From contig NZ_JACJSA010000001.1 in NCBI RefSeq assembly GCF_014697545.1, forward strand, positions 310,001 to 374,000: a stretch of DNA of 64,000 nucleotides, given 5' to 3'. Source of the stretch: Oscillatoria sp. FACHB-1407 (GTDB lineage Bacteria > Cyanobacteriota > Cyanobacteriia > Elainellales > Elainellaceae). The position numbers and the translations under genes are program-made. Numbering within the stretch: the first letter of the stretch is position 1; each line of letters starts with the position of its first letter. This document shows, in pieces, positions 25,641 to 34,532 of the stretch. Below the pieces are notes generated by a model. It ran no database searches. It saw only the letters and a program-made list of their open reading frames with translations, and was not told where the DNA came from.

Positions 25641-26813
25641 CTATCGATTAGCTTGCTCAAATGCCCGTGCGATCGCAGTCCACACCAATTTGCGATTCAT
25701 CGCCTCATCCAACGGCAACGGTCGAACCGATAAACCATCCGGACGCGGCTCATAACTCGAAAGCCAGGTATAGCGATCGCTTAGCCCCCAGGTCAAAACC
25801 GCAACCACTGCTGGCTCCTCTAACACCACATTCAGATAAGTTTCATAAGCCGTCGCCACAATCGAGTCACGGATCGCCACATCTGCCGGAAGGTCGCGAT
25901 CGGTTACATCCAACTCTGTAATTAAAATCTTTAGCCCCAGACTGGCTACATCCCTGAGAAACGTCCTGAGCCGATCAGCGTTAAACCGCGTTTCATGCCC
26001 CATCAAATGCGCCTGAATTCCCAACGCATGAACCGGAACTCCCTTACTGATAAGCTTCTCTAACAAGTTGAGAACCGCCTCCCGTTGAGCGTTATCCCTC
26101 GGAGTATCATAGTCAAGCCAGCGATCGTTATAGACTAACATTGCCTGCGGATCGGCTTCAGCCGCTGCATAAAAGGCAGTTTCAATATAGCTTTCGCCCA
26201 ACAACTCAAGCCAGGGCGAGGGATGTAACCCGTCTGATCGCTGACTATAGGGAACGGCGATCGCCTCATTCACCACATCCCATGAGTGCAATTGCCCCGC
26301 AAAATGACTCGCCACTGCTGCAATGTGTGCTGTCATGACCTGTTCCGCATTCTGTCGATCCACTGCTTCGTCAAACCAGTCCGGCAGGGCTTGATCCCAA
26401 ACTAACGTATGCCCTCGCATCAGAAGGTGGTGGCGTTGAGCAACCTCTAACAACCTGTCCGCTTGACTGAAGTCAAATTGAGTTGGACTGGGACGGATGC
26501 TCTGCCATTTCAACTCATTCTCAGGTACTAAAATGGCACACTCGCGGAGAAACGCAGCCGTAAACACTGGATCTGAAAGCCCATGAGGATTTGCCGCCGC
26601 TCCATAGAGCAGATTTCGGGCAGCCGCATAGTCTTTAAGAGCATCAGGTCTATCCATCCCAAAGGCTTGAAGATTACTCGCGAGAGGCGCATGGTACAGC
26701 GATTCAAATGCTGCCAGTTTATGTTGTTGACGAAACGCACACGCTGGGGCGATCGCCCCTAGCCCTGCTAAAAAGCCTCGCCCCAACCGCAACACTTGCC
26801 GTCTAGTCAGCAT
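25641..26813 (-). CDS. GH10 glycoside hydrolase (endo-1,4-beta-xylanase family), predicted Tat-exported
   Basis: 390 residues from the ATG at 26813. This start gives a twin-arginine signal (TRRQVLRLGRG, then a hydrophobic run ending APACAF), while the in-frame ATG at 26879 would bury it. The catalytic domain shows the GH10 order: NELKWQSIRPSPTQFDFSQA, RGHTLVWDQALPDWF, WDVVNEAI with acid/base Glu183, QAHLMGHETRF and ITELDVTD with nucleophile Glu300. GH10 enzymes cut beta-1,4-xylan or similar backbones outside the cytoplasm. The gene overlaps the stop of a GT4 gene by 11 bases, so it belongs to the EPS operon and may trim or release the polymer. The cleavage site near Ala/Cys could also be a lipoprotein one (APAC). 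Confidence 0.9.
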   Translation of the reverse strand: MLTRRQVLRLGRGFLAGLGAIAPACAFRQQHKLAAFESLYHAPLASNLQAFGMDRPDALKDYAAARNLLYGAAANPHGLSDPVFTAAFLRECAILVPENELKWQSIRPSPTQFDFSQADRLLEVAQRHHLLMRGHTLVWDQALPDWFDEAVDRQNAEQVMTAHIAAVASHFAGQLHSWDVVNEAIAVPYSQRSDGLHPSPWLELLGESYIETAFYAAAEADPQAMLVYNDRWLDYDTPRDNAQREAVLNLLEKLISKGVPVHALGIQAHLMGHETRFNADRLRTFLRDVASLGLKILITELDVTDRDLPADVAIRDSIVATAYETYLNVVLEEPAVVAVLTWGLSDRYTWLSSYEPRPDGLSVRPLPLDEAMNRKLVWTAIARAFEQANR

Positions 26814-28107
26814 ACTGCTTAACGAGAACCTTCTCCAGCAACGGTTGAGCTTGATAGAGAGCCAGTAAACGGTCTGCAATTTTATCCCAGGAATAGCAAT
26901 TTAACGCCTGCTCATATCCGGCTTTTCCCATGTCTTGCCTCAATCGATCCTGCTTTAGCAGAGTCATTACGGCGTTAACTAACGATGAGACATCACCCGA
27001 TTCGACAAATAAACCTGTAGTTCCCTCTTGGATAATATGCACCATCCCTCCCACTCGTGACCCGATTACGGGAACGGCGGATGCCATGCCCTCGACCAGA
27101 CTCATACCAAATGTCTCTGAGAAGGAAGGGTTAACCAGAATATCTGCATTGTGGTAATAACTGGGTAAATGATCACGCTCTACAACCCCAACAAACTTGA
27201 CGCGATCGACCAGATCTGGCGAGATACGAGCCTTCAAATAACTTAGATAACTGTTGTCATAAGACTGCTGAAGTTCTAAGTAAAGCTGCTCTAACGCCTG
27301 AACTTTTGGATCATCGTTGACCAAAACAATTACCCGTTTGTCAGCTACCGCCTCCGGTCCTACAAGAACCAAATCTACGTTGGGATCTTGCTGACCAATT
27401 TGATTAAACGCATCAATCAGAATATGAACTCCCTTTTCTGGGGAGACTCTACCCACAAACAATAATGTCTTAGAGCCATTTTCTACATTCAGCGTCTTCC
27501 GTTGCTGCCTTGAAAAATTGTCAATATCAACGCCGTTATACACGGTGTAAATTCGATCAGCCAGTTCAGGAAACGCTACCAGAATTTTTTGCGTGACGTG
27601 TTCGCTACAACCAATGACAAAATCGACACACTTCAAGCGTCTTCTAGCAACCGAACGGCTAAACCAATTAAGCCACTCAGAATGCATGTGTAGAATAATC
27701 TTGACGTTGGGGTTAATGAGCCGTATCCACGGGGCAAATTGATAGAAGTTTTGAATATGAACAACGTCGCACTTTTGCCGCCGAATATCAAATGCAACTC
27801 GCAGGCAGTAATTGAGGTAGCGCAGTGACGACATAAAAAAGGGAAAACCAGGGCCGGGGAATCTCAATAAATGCAACAGCCCTAAAAATTTCAGCCCCTC
27901 ATCTAATTCCACCGGAATAGAACGGTATTCCACCTGATTGACAACCTGTACAGGCATGGAACAACCACTGCCCCGCTTACCATAAAAGATCACATGGCAG
28001 GACTTCGCCAAACGGGAAGCAATCTCACTCGACCAAATACCAATCGAATCGTAAGTTTGGTCTGGCGATGCCAGAGTCCAGGGAGGATTAATAAAAGCTA
28101 TTTTCAT
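26803..28107 (-). CDS. Glycosyltransferase, GT4 family
   Basis: 434 residues. The acceptor domain starts IAFINPPWTLASPDQTYDSI and contains KIILHMHSEWLNWFS. The donor domain has LLFVGRVSPEKGVHILIDAF, an inserted acidic/aromatic stretch (~245-280) and SETFGMSLVEGMASAVPVIG with E-x7-E. It overlaps both neighbours (4 bases with the methyltransferase-like gene, 11 with GH10), so the three are translationally coupled. It may build the very polymer that the GH10 enzyme cuts (inference). Confidence 0.9.
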   Translation of the reverse strand: MKIAFINPPWTLASPDQTYDSIGIWSSEIASRLAKSCHVIFYGKRGSGCSMPVQVVNQVEYRSIPVELDEGLKFLGLLHLLRFPGPGFPFFMSSLRYLNYCLRVAFDIRRQKCDVVHIQNFYQFAPWIRLINPNVKIILHMHSEWLNWFSRSVARRRLKCVDFVIGCSEHVTQKILVAFPELADRIYTVYNGVDIDNFSRQQRKTLNVENGSKTLLFVGRVSPEKGVHILIDAFNQIGQQDPNVDLVLVGPEAVADKRVIVLVNDDPKVQALEQLYLELQQSYDNSYLSYLKARISPDLVDRVKFVGVVERDHLPSYYHNADILVNPSFSETFGMSLVEGMASAVPVIGSRVGGMVHIIQEGTTGLFVESGDVSSLVNAVMTLLKQDRLRQDMGKAGYEQALNCYSWDKIADRLLALYQAQPLLEKVLVKQYAD

Positions 28108-28805
28108 AACTTGGCCTCACTCTTAGCGTAGATCAAAAGGCTTTTGTATTCTTCGACTCGCTTGATCCGATTGTCAGCTTCTAATCTTTGAAGGATGGCT
28201 TCTGCATCCTTCCAGTAGATTGACTTTGTGTAGAATAAGAGCCTCCCACCAGGATTCAATTTTCGTAAAAACAATTCAACCAAAGACGGATCGTCTTGAT
28301 TTAGAAGGGGAGCTTCTTGAGGTAAGTAAAACTCACACAGGTGAAACAAAGTCACCAGGTCAAACATTGGAAGACAGTTATCTGTCAAGGTATAAATATC
28401 AGCAAATAAAACCTTGTAATATTTAGCCAGTTTTTGATTTTTAAGGGTTTGTTGAACATATCTCTCATGTTCTCGTGCTGCTGCTGTGACTCCAAAAATC
28501 TCGTTCGGTGTTTCAAACTCTTGATTTGCCAAGCCTACAACGTGGTGAGAACCCGTTCCAAAATGGAATATTGATTTGTTGCTGACTTGATTTAATTTTA
28601 AGTACTCAATAAACTCAAGATCACAACTACACAAATAAGGTGTAAGTTCCCAGACAGAATTTTTGCGAAAGAAATTGGTTCCTAGTGCTCTCGGAGTGGG
28701 GGGAGACACCAATCTTAAAGCATATAAAAGTCTAGATAAATAGGGATTTCTGTGTGAAACGGAGCGTAACTTTCCAATAATTTTTTCAGTCAGCTTAAGT
28801 TCCAT
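28104..28805 (-). CDS. Methyltransferase-like protein with altered SAM motif
   Basis: 233 residues. The predicted Rossmann motif I reads IFHFGTGSHHVVGLA rather than the usual LDxGxGxG. The motif IV region is FDLVTLFHLCEFYLPQEAP, followed by LNPGGRLLFYTKS, which is the usual 'PGG-LL' segment of class I methyltransferases. So the fold is recognisable, but SAM binding is less sure. It is the first gene of the GT4-GH10 trio and starts at an ATG at 28805. Substrate unknown. Confidence 0.65.
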   Translation of the reverse strand: MELKLTEKIIGKLRSVSHRNPYLSRLLYALRLVSPPTPRALGTNFFRKNSVWELTPYLCSCDLEFIEYLKLNQVSNKSIFHFGTGSHHVVGLANQEFETPNEIFGVTAAAREHERYVQQTLKNQKLAKYYKVLFADIYTLTDNCLPMFDLVTLFHLCEFYLPQEAPLLNQDDPSLVELFLRKLNPGGRLLFYTKSIYWKDAEAILQRLEADNRIKRVEEYKSLLIYAKSEAKL

Positions 28806-29158
28806 AGAAATAGCTCCAGAATTGAGATTAATCTAACACACTCAATAATCAAAAATAGAAAACAGAAACCCTGAAAGTCTTGATTTTATTCACTCTTAAA
28901 TTAAATGTGAAATTTGTTAATTTCGGAATTTCAATCTACTGGATGGGTAGAGTTTTTTGACTTTGAATTGGTCAGTTCGATATTACAGCTTTGGTCAGAA
29001 AGCTTAAGGCAAAGGCAATGGCTCAAAGTCTGATACTGGGAAAGCTTCCTGACTCACCTCTGCCCCATCGAATGGGGCTACGGCTATCGCTCTAACAAGA
29101 TGCTTGAGAAAAAGTTTTCTAACGCTTTAAAGGACTTTGCGTGAACTGAGTCGAGAGG
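28806..29158. other. Non-coding spacer with one short hairpin
   Basis: No gene in 353 bases. GCCCCAT-CGA-ATGGGGC at 29062-29078 is a perfect 7-bp stem lying ~80 bases after the SDR stop on the minus strand; no T-run follows it. The AT-rich part 28840-28940 probably contains the promoter of the methyltransferase-GT4-GH10 operon. Confidence 0.4.
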
Positions 29159-30247
29159 CTAGGCTCGATTGGCTGCAAGCCATTCCACCGTTTGTTGAAA
29201 CGCATTGGGAAACCTAACAATAGGCGTATAGCCTAACCGTTGTTCTGCTTTGTTGTAAGGCAACTTGTAAGGAGATTGATGCAACAAGGTCATTTCATAG
29301 GTTACACATCGTTCTACCTGTTTAGATCCCTGTACTCCTATCAAGGGCGGTTGACTGACCGGAGCAGAGGCAGTTTTCTGCTTACCTAGCAACTTTTTCA
29401 CAGACTGTTTCAAGTCATCCGAAATACTGGCAAGCAATTTTTGAACCAGCACTGAATCGGCGATGGTTTGCTTTAGGCTGGTTTTTTGGGGACCGACAGG
29501 AGCCACAACAGGAATCTGATCAGGCTTTACTCCCAGTGCCCGTGCCAGCAGATGATATAGCTCTGCCCAGGTGACTTGCTCGTGTTCTCCGATAAAAAAG
29601 GCTTGTCCATCAATTCCATCAGCATACATAGCAAGCACAACGGCATGTACCAGATTATCAATGTAAGTTGTATTGCAAATACCTTGTCCTCCATTGACGA
29701 GATAGGCAGTCCCATTCAGGATCTGGTTCGCAATTTCAATGATTCGAGGCGATCGCGGTCCAAATACAATTCCCGGTCGAAAGATAACCACTTCTACCGA
29801 ACCTCGGCTCCGCAACTTCAACAGCGATCGCTCTGAATCAATCTTGGCACTGTTGTAGGGAAAAGGTTGCGGTTTTCTCAGAGGGCTCTCTTCACGGGTT
29901 CCTGGTGCTGGAGCTTGCCCATGGACACACATAGAACTCATATAAATCAGACGACGTACATTTGCACGTTGGGCAGCTTTATAGGTGGCATCCATCGTTC
30001 CCCGAATGAATCCAGGACTACCTGTAGCAGAATGGATGATGACATCACATCCTTTAAACGCTTTCTCCAATGCGGATTGATCTAGAGCATTTGCAATTCG
30101 ATGATCAACACCAGAGAGACGTAACTGACTACTACTCGCTTGACTCCGTACAATGGCTCGAACGTTCGCCTTCTCTTGGGTATGAAGAACTTCAGCAATC
30201 CGCTGACCAATAAACCCACTTGCTCCAATAACTCCGACCGTTAACAT
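29159..30247 (-). CDS. NAD(P)-dependent SDR epimerase/reductase
   Basis: 362 residues from the ATG at 30247, chosen because AGGGGAG sits just before it; the ATG at 30310 has no such signal and adds 21 odd residues. It has the Rossmann motif VGVIGASGFIGQRIAEVL, then MSSMCVHGQAPAPG and YNSAK as the catalytic YxxxK. It also has FRPGIVFGPRSPR and the FFIGEHEQVTWAELYHLLAR segment of nucleoside-sugar or hydroxysteroid-type extended SDRs. A variable insert (~245-310) is rich in Lys/Gln/Ser. Lying 91 bases downstream of a GMC oxidoreductase, it may act in the same redox modification of a sugar or lipid. Confidence 0.85.
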   Translation of the reverse strand: MLTVGVIGASGFIGQRIAEVLHTQEKANVRAIVRSQASSSQLRLSGVDHRIANALDQSALEKAFKGCDVIIHSATGSPGFIRGTMDATYKAAQRANVRRLIYMSSMCVHGQAPAPGTREESPLRKPQPFPYNSAKIDSERSLLKLRSRGSVEVVIFRPGIVFGPRSPRIIEIANQILNGTAYLVNGGQGICNTTYIDNLVHAVVLAMYADGIDGQAFFIGEHEQVTWAELYHLLARALGVKPDQIPVVAPVGPQKTSLKQTIADSVLVQKLLASISDDLKQSVKKLLGKQKTASAPVSQPPLIGVQGSKQVERCVTYEMTLLHQSPYKLPYNKAEQRLGYTPIVRFPNAFQQTVEWLAANRA

Positions 30248-30338
30248 TTCAATCTCCCCTAACACATTAATTCTATGGAACCTGTTGAGACAATTAGGAA
30301 AAGAGAGCATGGGGGCTGTACCTCAGCCAGGAGTATTG

Positions 30339-31982
30339 CTATCCCCCTTGTTGCATCATGCCTTTGAGGTGATCTGCCAATCGAATAGCCAACGCAATGA
30401 TCGTCAACGTCGGATTAGCGTAACCCGATGTTGGAAACACTGAACTTCCCGTGATGAATAGATTGTGAACACCGTGTACCCGTCCCTCAGCATTCACAAC
30501 CCCTTGTTTAGGATCATGATGCATACGGGTTGTGCCCATGTGGTGATGCCCTGCCAACTTAAAAAATTTCACGTTCTCTAAATCAGTTTGTAGATGCCCC
30601 AATCCTGATCGATTAAACTCTTCGATCAGAATGCTTTGCACGCGATTGATTGTACGAAAGTCAATACTGTTCAGCTTCCAGTGAATCTCCGCCTGGTTCT
30701 GCCCTAATGCATCCCGCTCCTGGCTCAGCACTAGCCGATTCTCAGGATCGGGAGCCTGTTCAATTTGATAGACTAACTCAAACGTTTTGAACTTCCGCTT
30801 TTCATAGGGCAAGTATGACCAGTACCCCCGCTTCAGACCTGGGAGCGATCGCACAACTTTCCAAAAAGCTGCTACAGCTAAGTCACCACTACTTCTGGCG
30901 ATAGTACTGATGTGTTTGAGAGAGCGTTTCGGTAGTTTTGCATGGCGTAGTGAGGCGACTAACACCTGCGCTGACTCCTGAGCATTTTTGTAGTGAATGG
31001 GATATCGGGGAAAGAGTTGAATACCACTATTCAACAACTGCTCTCGTTGCATCAAATCGGGGTTGAGGTGGAGTTCTCCGACCACAAACTGACTTTTGCT
31101 CTGATGCATATCATAGAGAGCCGTTTGATCAAACATTTTCCGCTTGTAAGGCGTGAGCATTCCAGCAATGACACTGGGATGCTCCATAAAAAACCTGCCC
31201 ACCCGATCATGCTGATTGCCAATTCCGGCGGGTTGCTGTTGGTTAGACAGCAGTAGTAATCTGGCGTTTTCAATGCCACCCGAGGCTAAGACAAACAGTT
31301 TGGATGCAATCCAAAAAGAATGCCCCTGAAGCGATCGTCCCTTCAGGCGCGTGACCGTCTGACCCGCATCATCAACTTCAATTTCGGTAATATTTGCGTG
31401 CAATAAAACAGTTATATTTTGAGCCTGACTGATCGCTCTGGGATAGTCCTCGATAAATGGCGTGCGATCGCCATACTGACTCACCGATGTCATGATGCGA
31501 TCGCTCTTAAATGGCAGAGGAGATTTGCCGTTGCTCTGCCAATCCTCAGCTTTGTAAGTGAAAGGTCCCAGTTGACACAATTGATGTGCCCGTTCATAAA
31601 ACGGATCTAAATCAGCTCTTGTAAAGGGCCAACCGCTGTAGGGGAGCCACTCTCGTTGCTCAAAATCAATGGCGTCTAACGGCAAACTTCGCCAACCACG
31701 CTGGATATGGTTCAGTTCTGACTCCCAGGTATGAGCCGTTCCACCAAACTGCCGCAGCCGAGTGGAATCTAGGGGTGGATGAGGTTGACCAACGACTTTT
31801 CCCTGTGAAAGGCTCTGAGTTTGAGGGTCAAAATCAAACCCTCCACTTTCAACCAGGCAAACTCGAAATTTCTGGTTCATTAACTCGTAGGCTAAGGTGA
31901 TTCCGGCTGGTCCACCCCCCACAATACAAACCTCTGTTTCGATGGTTTCCTCTGTTGTTACTGTGCGTGCATCAACAATCAT
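30339..31982 (-). CDS. GMC-family flavin oxidoreductase
   Basis: 547 residues. An N-terminal FAD motif (EVCIVGGGPAGITLAYELMN) is followed by an acidic strand end (LVESGG), FGGTAHTWESEL and the GMC C-terminal signature. That signature is GHHHMGTTRMHHDPKQGVVN with the catalytic His, then NLFITGSSVFPTSGYANPTL. GMC enzymes oxidise alcohol groups, for example C-OH of sugars or cholesterol, with FAD. No signal peptide is seen, so it is cytoplasmic. In this EPS context it may oxidise a sugar to a keto or aldehyde form that the adjacent SDR reduces or epimerises (inference). Confidence 0.9.
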   Translation of the reverse strand: MIVDARTVTTEETIETEVCIVGGGPAGITLAYELMNQKFRVCLVESGGFDFDPQTQSLSQGKVVGQPHPPLDSTRLRQFGGTAHTWESELNHIQRGWRSLPLDAIDFEQREWLPYSGWPFTRADLDPFYERAHQLCQLGPFTYKAEDWQSNGKSPLPFKSDRIMTSVSQYGDRTPFIEDYPRAISQAQNITVLLHANITEIEVDDAGQTVTRLKGRSLQGHSFWIASKLFVLASGGIENARLLLLSNQQQPAGIGNQHDRVGRFFMEHPSVIAGMLTPYKRKMFDQTALYDMHQSKSQFVVGELHLNPDLMQREQLLNSGIQLFPRYPIHYKNAQESAQVLVASLRHAKLPKRSLKHISTIARSSGDLAVAAFWKVVRSLPGLKRGYWSYLPYEKRKFKTFELVYQIEQAPDPENRLVLSQERDALGQNQAEIHWKLNSIDFRTINRVQSILIEEFNRSGLGHLQTDLENVKFFKLAGHHHMGTTRMHHDPKQGVVNAEGRVHGVHNLFITGSSVFPTSGYANPTLTIIALAIRLADHLKGMMQQGG

Positions 31983-32038
31983 GGTGTCAACGTTAGTTAG
32001 GGTTTTAAGGCGTCTTCATCTATAGAACTGAGGGGTTG

Positions 32039-32124
32039 GTTAGGACGGGGTGCAGGGGTGAAAACCCTGGCTGGAGGCGCAGCCCCCACACTCCCTTGGA
32101 TGAACTGTCTCGACAGTTGCTACA
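32039..32124 (-). repeat. Dispersed repeat A, copy A4 (reverse, variant end)
   Basis: On the minus strand this reads GGGAGTGTGGGGGCTGCGCC, then the AGGGTTTTCACCCCTGCACC block of repeat A. Its outer end is a hairpin AACTGTC-TC-GACAGTT (32103-32118), which replaces the TGATTCACAG end of A1-A3. It fills most of the gap between the GMC and GT26 genes. Confidence 0.8.
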
Positions 32125-32154
32125 TCAACAAAACCATTTCAAACAACGCTCAAG

Positions 32155-32931
32155 TTAACGTGGGGATCGCCCCTTCAAGCGGTGTTGTAGCAGGTTGAGA
32201 AGAACACGGTAAAAGAAAACCGTATTGCCGACGAGATAGCGATCCCACAACCGAAGCGGCTCAGTCAGCAAACGAGAAAGCCACTCTAACCCTGCATCCG
32301 TCATCCATTTAGGACCGCGATAGAGGGTGCCTGTATAGAAGTCAAGACATGCCCCCAGTGGCAGAAAAACACGGGCTTGAATTCGCGATTGATTGTCACG
32401 AATCCACTGCTCCTGCATCGGCATCCCAAAACCGACATACAACACATCCGGTCTGAATCGATTGATTTGCTCAATCACCTGATCATTTTCCTGACCTGTT
32501 TTGTCGAAATACCCATGATGACCTGCAACTCGCAGATTGGGAGTAATCATCTCTAATTTGGCGATCGCCTTATCGACCACTCCCGGTCTACCCGCCAGCA
32601 AAAACAACGAAACCTGCTCTTGTTCACAGGCTCTTGCTAAGTCTTCGATGTAATCGGGGCAAGTCATGCGATGTTTCGACTCAAGGCAATGCCCACAGGC
32701 TTTTGCCCCCAACAACACACCAAAGCCATCACAGAAGACCAGATCGGCACGATTAATAAAGTCTCGATACCAGGGTAGCTCGTAGGCAAAATTCATGCCC
32801 CGAACATTGACATGACCAATCACCGTTTGGCGATCGACCTTTGCCGCATCTACGATGTATTGGATGAGATCTTGAACAGTAAGTTTATGGAATCGAGTTC
32901 GTAAAACGACAACCTCATCAAACGTTTTCAT
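32155..32931 (-). CDS. WecG/TagA/CpsF family glycosyltransferase (GT26)
   Basis: 258 residues from the ATG at 32931; the upstream ATG at 32964 adds a short hydrophobic tail not typical of the family. Landmarks are GHVNVRGMNFAYELPWY, ADLVFCDGFGVLLGAKA, LYVGFGMPMQEQWIRDN and GACLDFYTGTLYRGPKWMTD followed by LEWLSRLLTEPLRLWDRYL. GT26 enzymes typically add the second sugar (e.g. ManNAcA or ManNAc) to a lipid-linked intermediate at the membrane face, using a C-terminal amphipathic tail. It lies next to a GT4 gene on the same strand. Confidence 0.92.
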   Translation of the reverse strand: MKTFDEVVVLRTRFHKLTVQDLIQYIVDAAKVDRQTVIGHVNVRGMNFAYELPWYRDFINRADLVFCDGFGVLLGAKACGHCLESKHRMTCPDYIEDLARACEQEQVSLFLLAGRPGVVDKAIAKLEMITPNLRVAGHHGYFDKTGQENDQVIEQINRFRPDVLYVGFGMPMQEQWIRDNQSRIQARVFLPLGACLDFYTGTLYRGPKWMTDAGLEWLSRLLTEPLRLWDRYLVGNTVFFYRVLLNLLQHRLKGRSPR

Positions 32932-32989
32932 AATCAACCCTATCAATAGCAGAACCTTGACCAACCCGGTTTCACCAGACCATCTACGA

Positions 32990-34288
32990 TCACGCCCCTG
33001 TGGGAACAGTCATCAAGTGTTGAAAAATTTTGCTAGCAAAACCACTCGCCTCATTTTGTTGGGCAAATTCTTTCATCTTGAGGCGATCGCCAATCTGTTC
33101 CGTAGGCTGTAACACGCACTGAGATAAACCCTTGGCGATTTCAGCCGGAACCGTTGAATCGACGGCTAACCCCAACTTGTAAAAGCGTGTGATCTCTCCC
33201 ATTAGCCCAAAATCAGAAGACAACACAGGCTTTTGAGCAGCCGCAGCTCTCACCAAAATGGCACTCATTCCGATATGGCGTTGATAGGGAGCCAAAATGA
33301 CATCAGACAGGTCGAAATAGGGCTGAATCGCTTCATCCGAGATGAAGGCATGATGAGCAACAATTTGCACGGGCTTAGCCGCAGCCACATCCTGGATGCG
33401 AGCCTGCAAAGCCTCCTTTTCTGGCGGTTGAATGGGACCAACCAATAAAAGACAGATTTGCTCACATATTTGAGGCGGTAAGGACGCAATGGCATCCAAC
33501 ACCTGAAACATCCCCTTTCGTTCTGATAGAGCACCAAATAGCAAAAACACCTTTCTTCCAGATTGAATGCCCAACTCTTGCCGGAGGTGCTCTGACTGAG
33601 GATTGGAGTTGTGATAAATCCGCACTGGGTCTTGTAGAAACACAGCTCTCGACCGTTTGTCTAACTGATTTAAGTGCGCCACAGCAAACGGATCAAGACA
33701 AAATAGAGTTTGCAATCTCTGGTTGCTCAAGAGTTTGGCAAGACAGACGCGATCGCGCCATTGCCATACTTGTTCTCGTCCTGCGGGAGTGTAATTTGCA
33801 AAACTAGGGTAATGAAACAAAGGACGGAAATAGATACTCGAAAAAGGACACGGTAACGTGCCCCCAAAAGCAAAGCGCAGGAAAACGGTGTCAAAGTACA
33901 TCAAAAGGCAGTGATCCGTTCCTAACGATTTCGTGTATTTCTGAAGAATGTTCCATTCCTGAAACGCTCGCTTAATCCGACCTGTGAACGAGGTTTCTAA
34001 TGCTGCACTGTCAACCAATCGCTCATAGTCTTGAGCATGAATTGAGACAAATTGAAGATTGGGATGACTAGAGTAGCGATCGATAATCTTGCTGTGTTGT
34101 TGTGTAAATTTTGGCGACACCAACACATCCAACTGTCCCGGCAAATTATGATCACACCAGTAAGTCACTAAGTGTTGAATATATCCAGCATGATGCCCTC
34201 GATAATCTAAGTCAAAGAGCATGAGTTTTTTAGCCTCTTGACCGACTGCAACCGATGGCTGGGCTATTCGAGAACTAACCATATTCAC
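32990..34288 (-). CDS. Glycosyltransferase, GT4 family
   Basis: 432 residues. The N-terminus has a short linker before KLMLFDLDYRGHHAGYIQHL, a pattern of a cyanobacterial GT4 subgroup. The donor domain shows VFLLFGALSERKGMFQVLDA and VILAPYQRHIGMSAILVRAA. Here the usual E-x7-E is not obvious, so donor binding may differ. It lies 58 bases upstream of the GT26 gene. The sugar is unknown. Confidence 0.82.
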   Translation of the reverse strand: MNMVSSRIAQPSVAVGQEAKKLMLFDLDYRGHHAGYIQHLVTYWCDHNLPGQLDVLVSPKFTQQHSKIIDRYSSHPNLQFVSIHAQDYERLVDSAALETSFTGRIKRAFQEWNILQKYTKSLGTDHCLLMYFDTVFLRFAFGGTLPCPFSSIYFRPLFHYPSFANYTPAGREQVWQWRDRVCLAKLLSNQRLQTLFCLDPFAVAHLNQLDKRSRAVFLQDPVRIYHNSNPQSEHLRQELGIQSGRKVFLLFGALSERKGMFQVLDAIASLPPQICEQICLLLVGPIQPPEKEALQARIQDVAAAKPVQIVAHHAFISDEAIQPYFDLSDVILAPYQRHIGMSAILVRAAAAQKPVLSSDFGLMGEITRFYKLGLAVDSTVPAEIAKGLSQCVLQPTEQIGDRLKMKEFAQQNEASGFASKIFQHLMTVPTGA

Positions 34289-34443
34289 TACAGAGTTAAT
34301 TTAGCGAAGATATTAAGAACAAATGACTCGTTGATGTAGATGTTGCTTGCTCCCCTAAACTGTTTCAGACCCTCTCTAATATCAACTTGATATGTTGATT
34401 CAGCACAGCTTCACGTTTAATTGGTATAAGCACACTTTGTCGT

Positions 34444-34532
34444 AACCAGGGATGAGAATTTGGGGTGCAGAGGTGGAACCTCTGGTTAGAGACGCAACCC
34501 CCGCACTCCCTTATTTCAACGATCTCGACACT
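34444..34532 (-). repeat. Dispersed repeat A, copy A5 (reverse)
   Basis: On the minus strand it reads GGGAGTGCGGGGGTTGCG...AGAGGTTCCACCTCTGCACC and ends near CAAATTCTCATCCCTGG. Its outer end reaches the TAG stop codon of the epimerase gene at 34531. Confidence 0.75.

Noticed and set aside
28806-29158. Possible transposase remnant in the spacer
   Set aside because: Only vague resemblance to insertion-sequence ends; no inverted repeats or target duplication could be shown.
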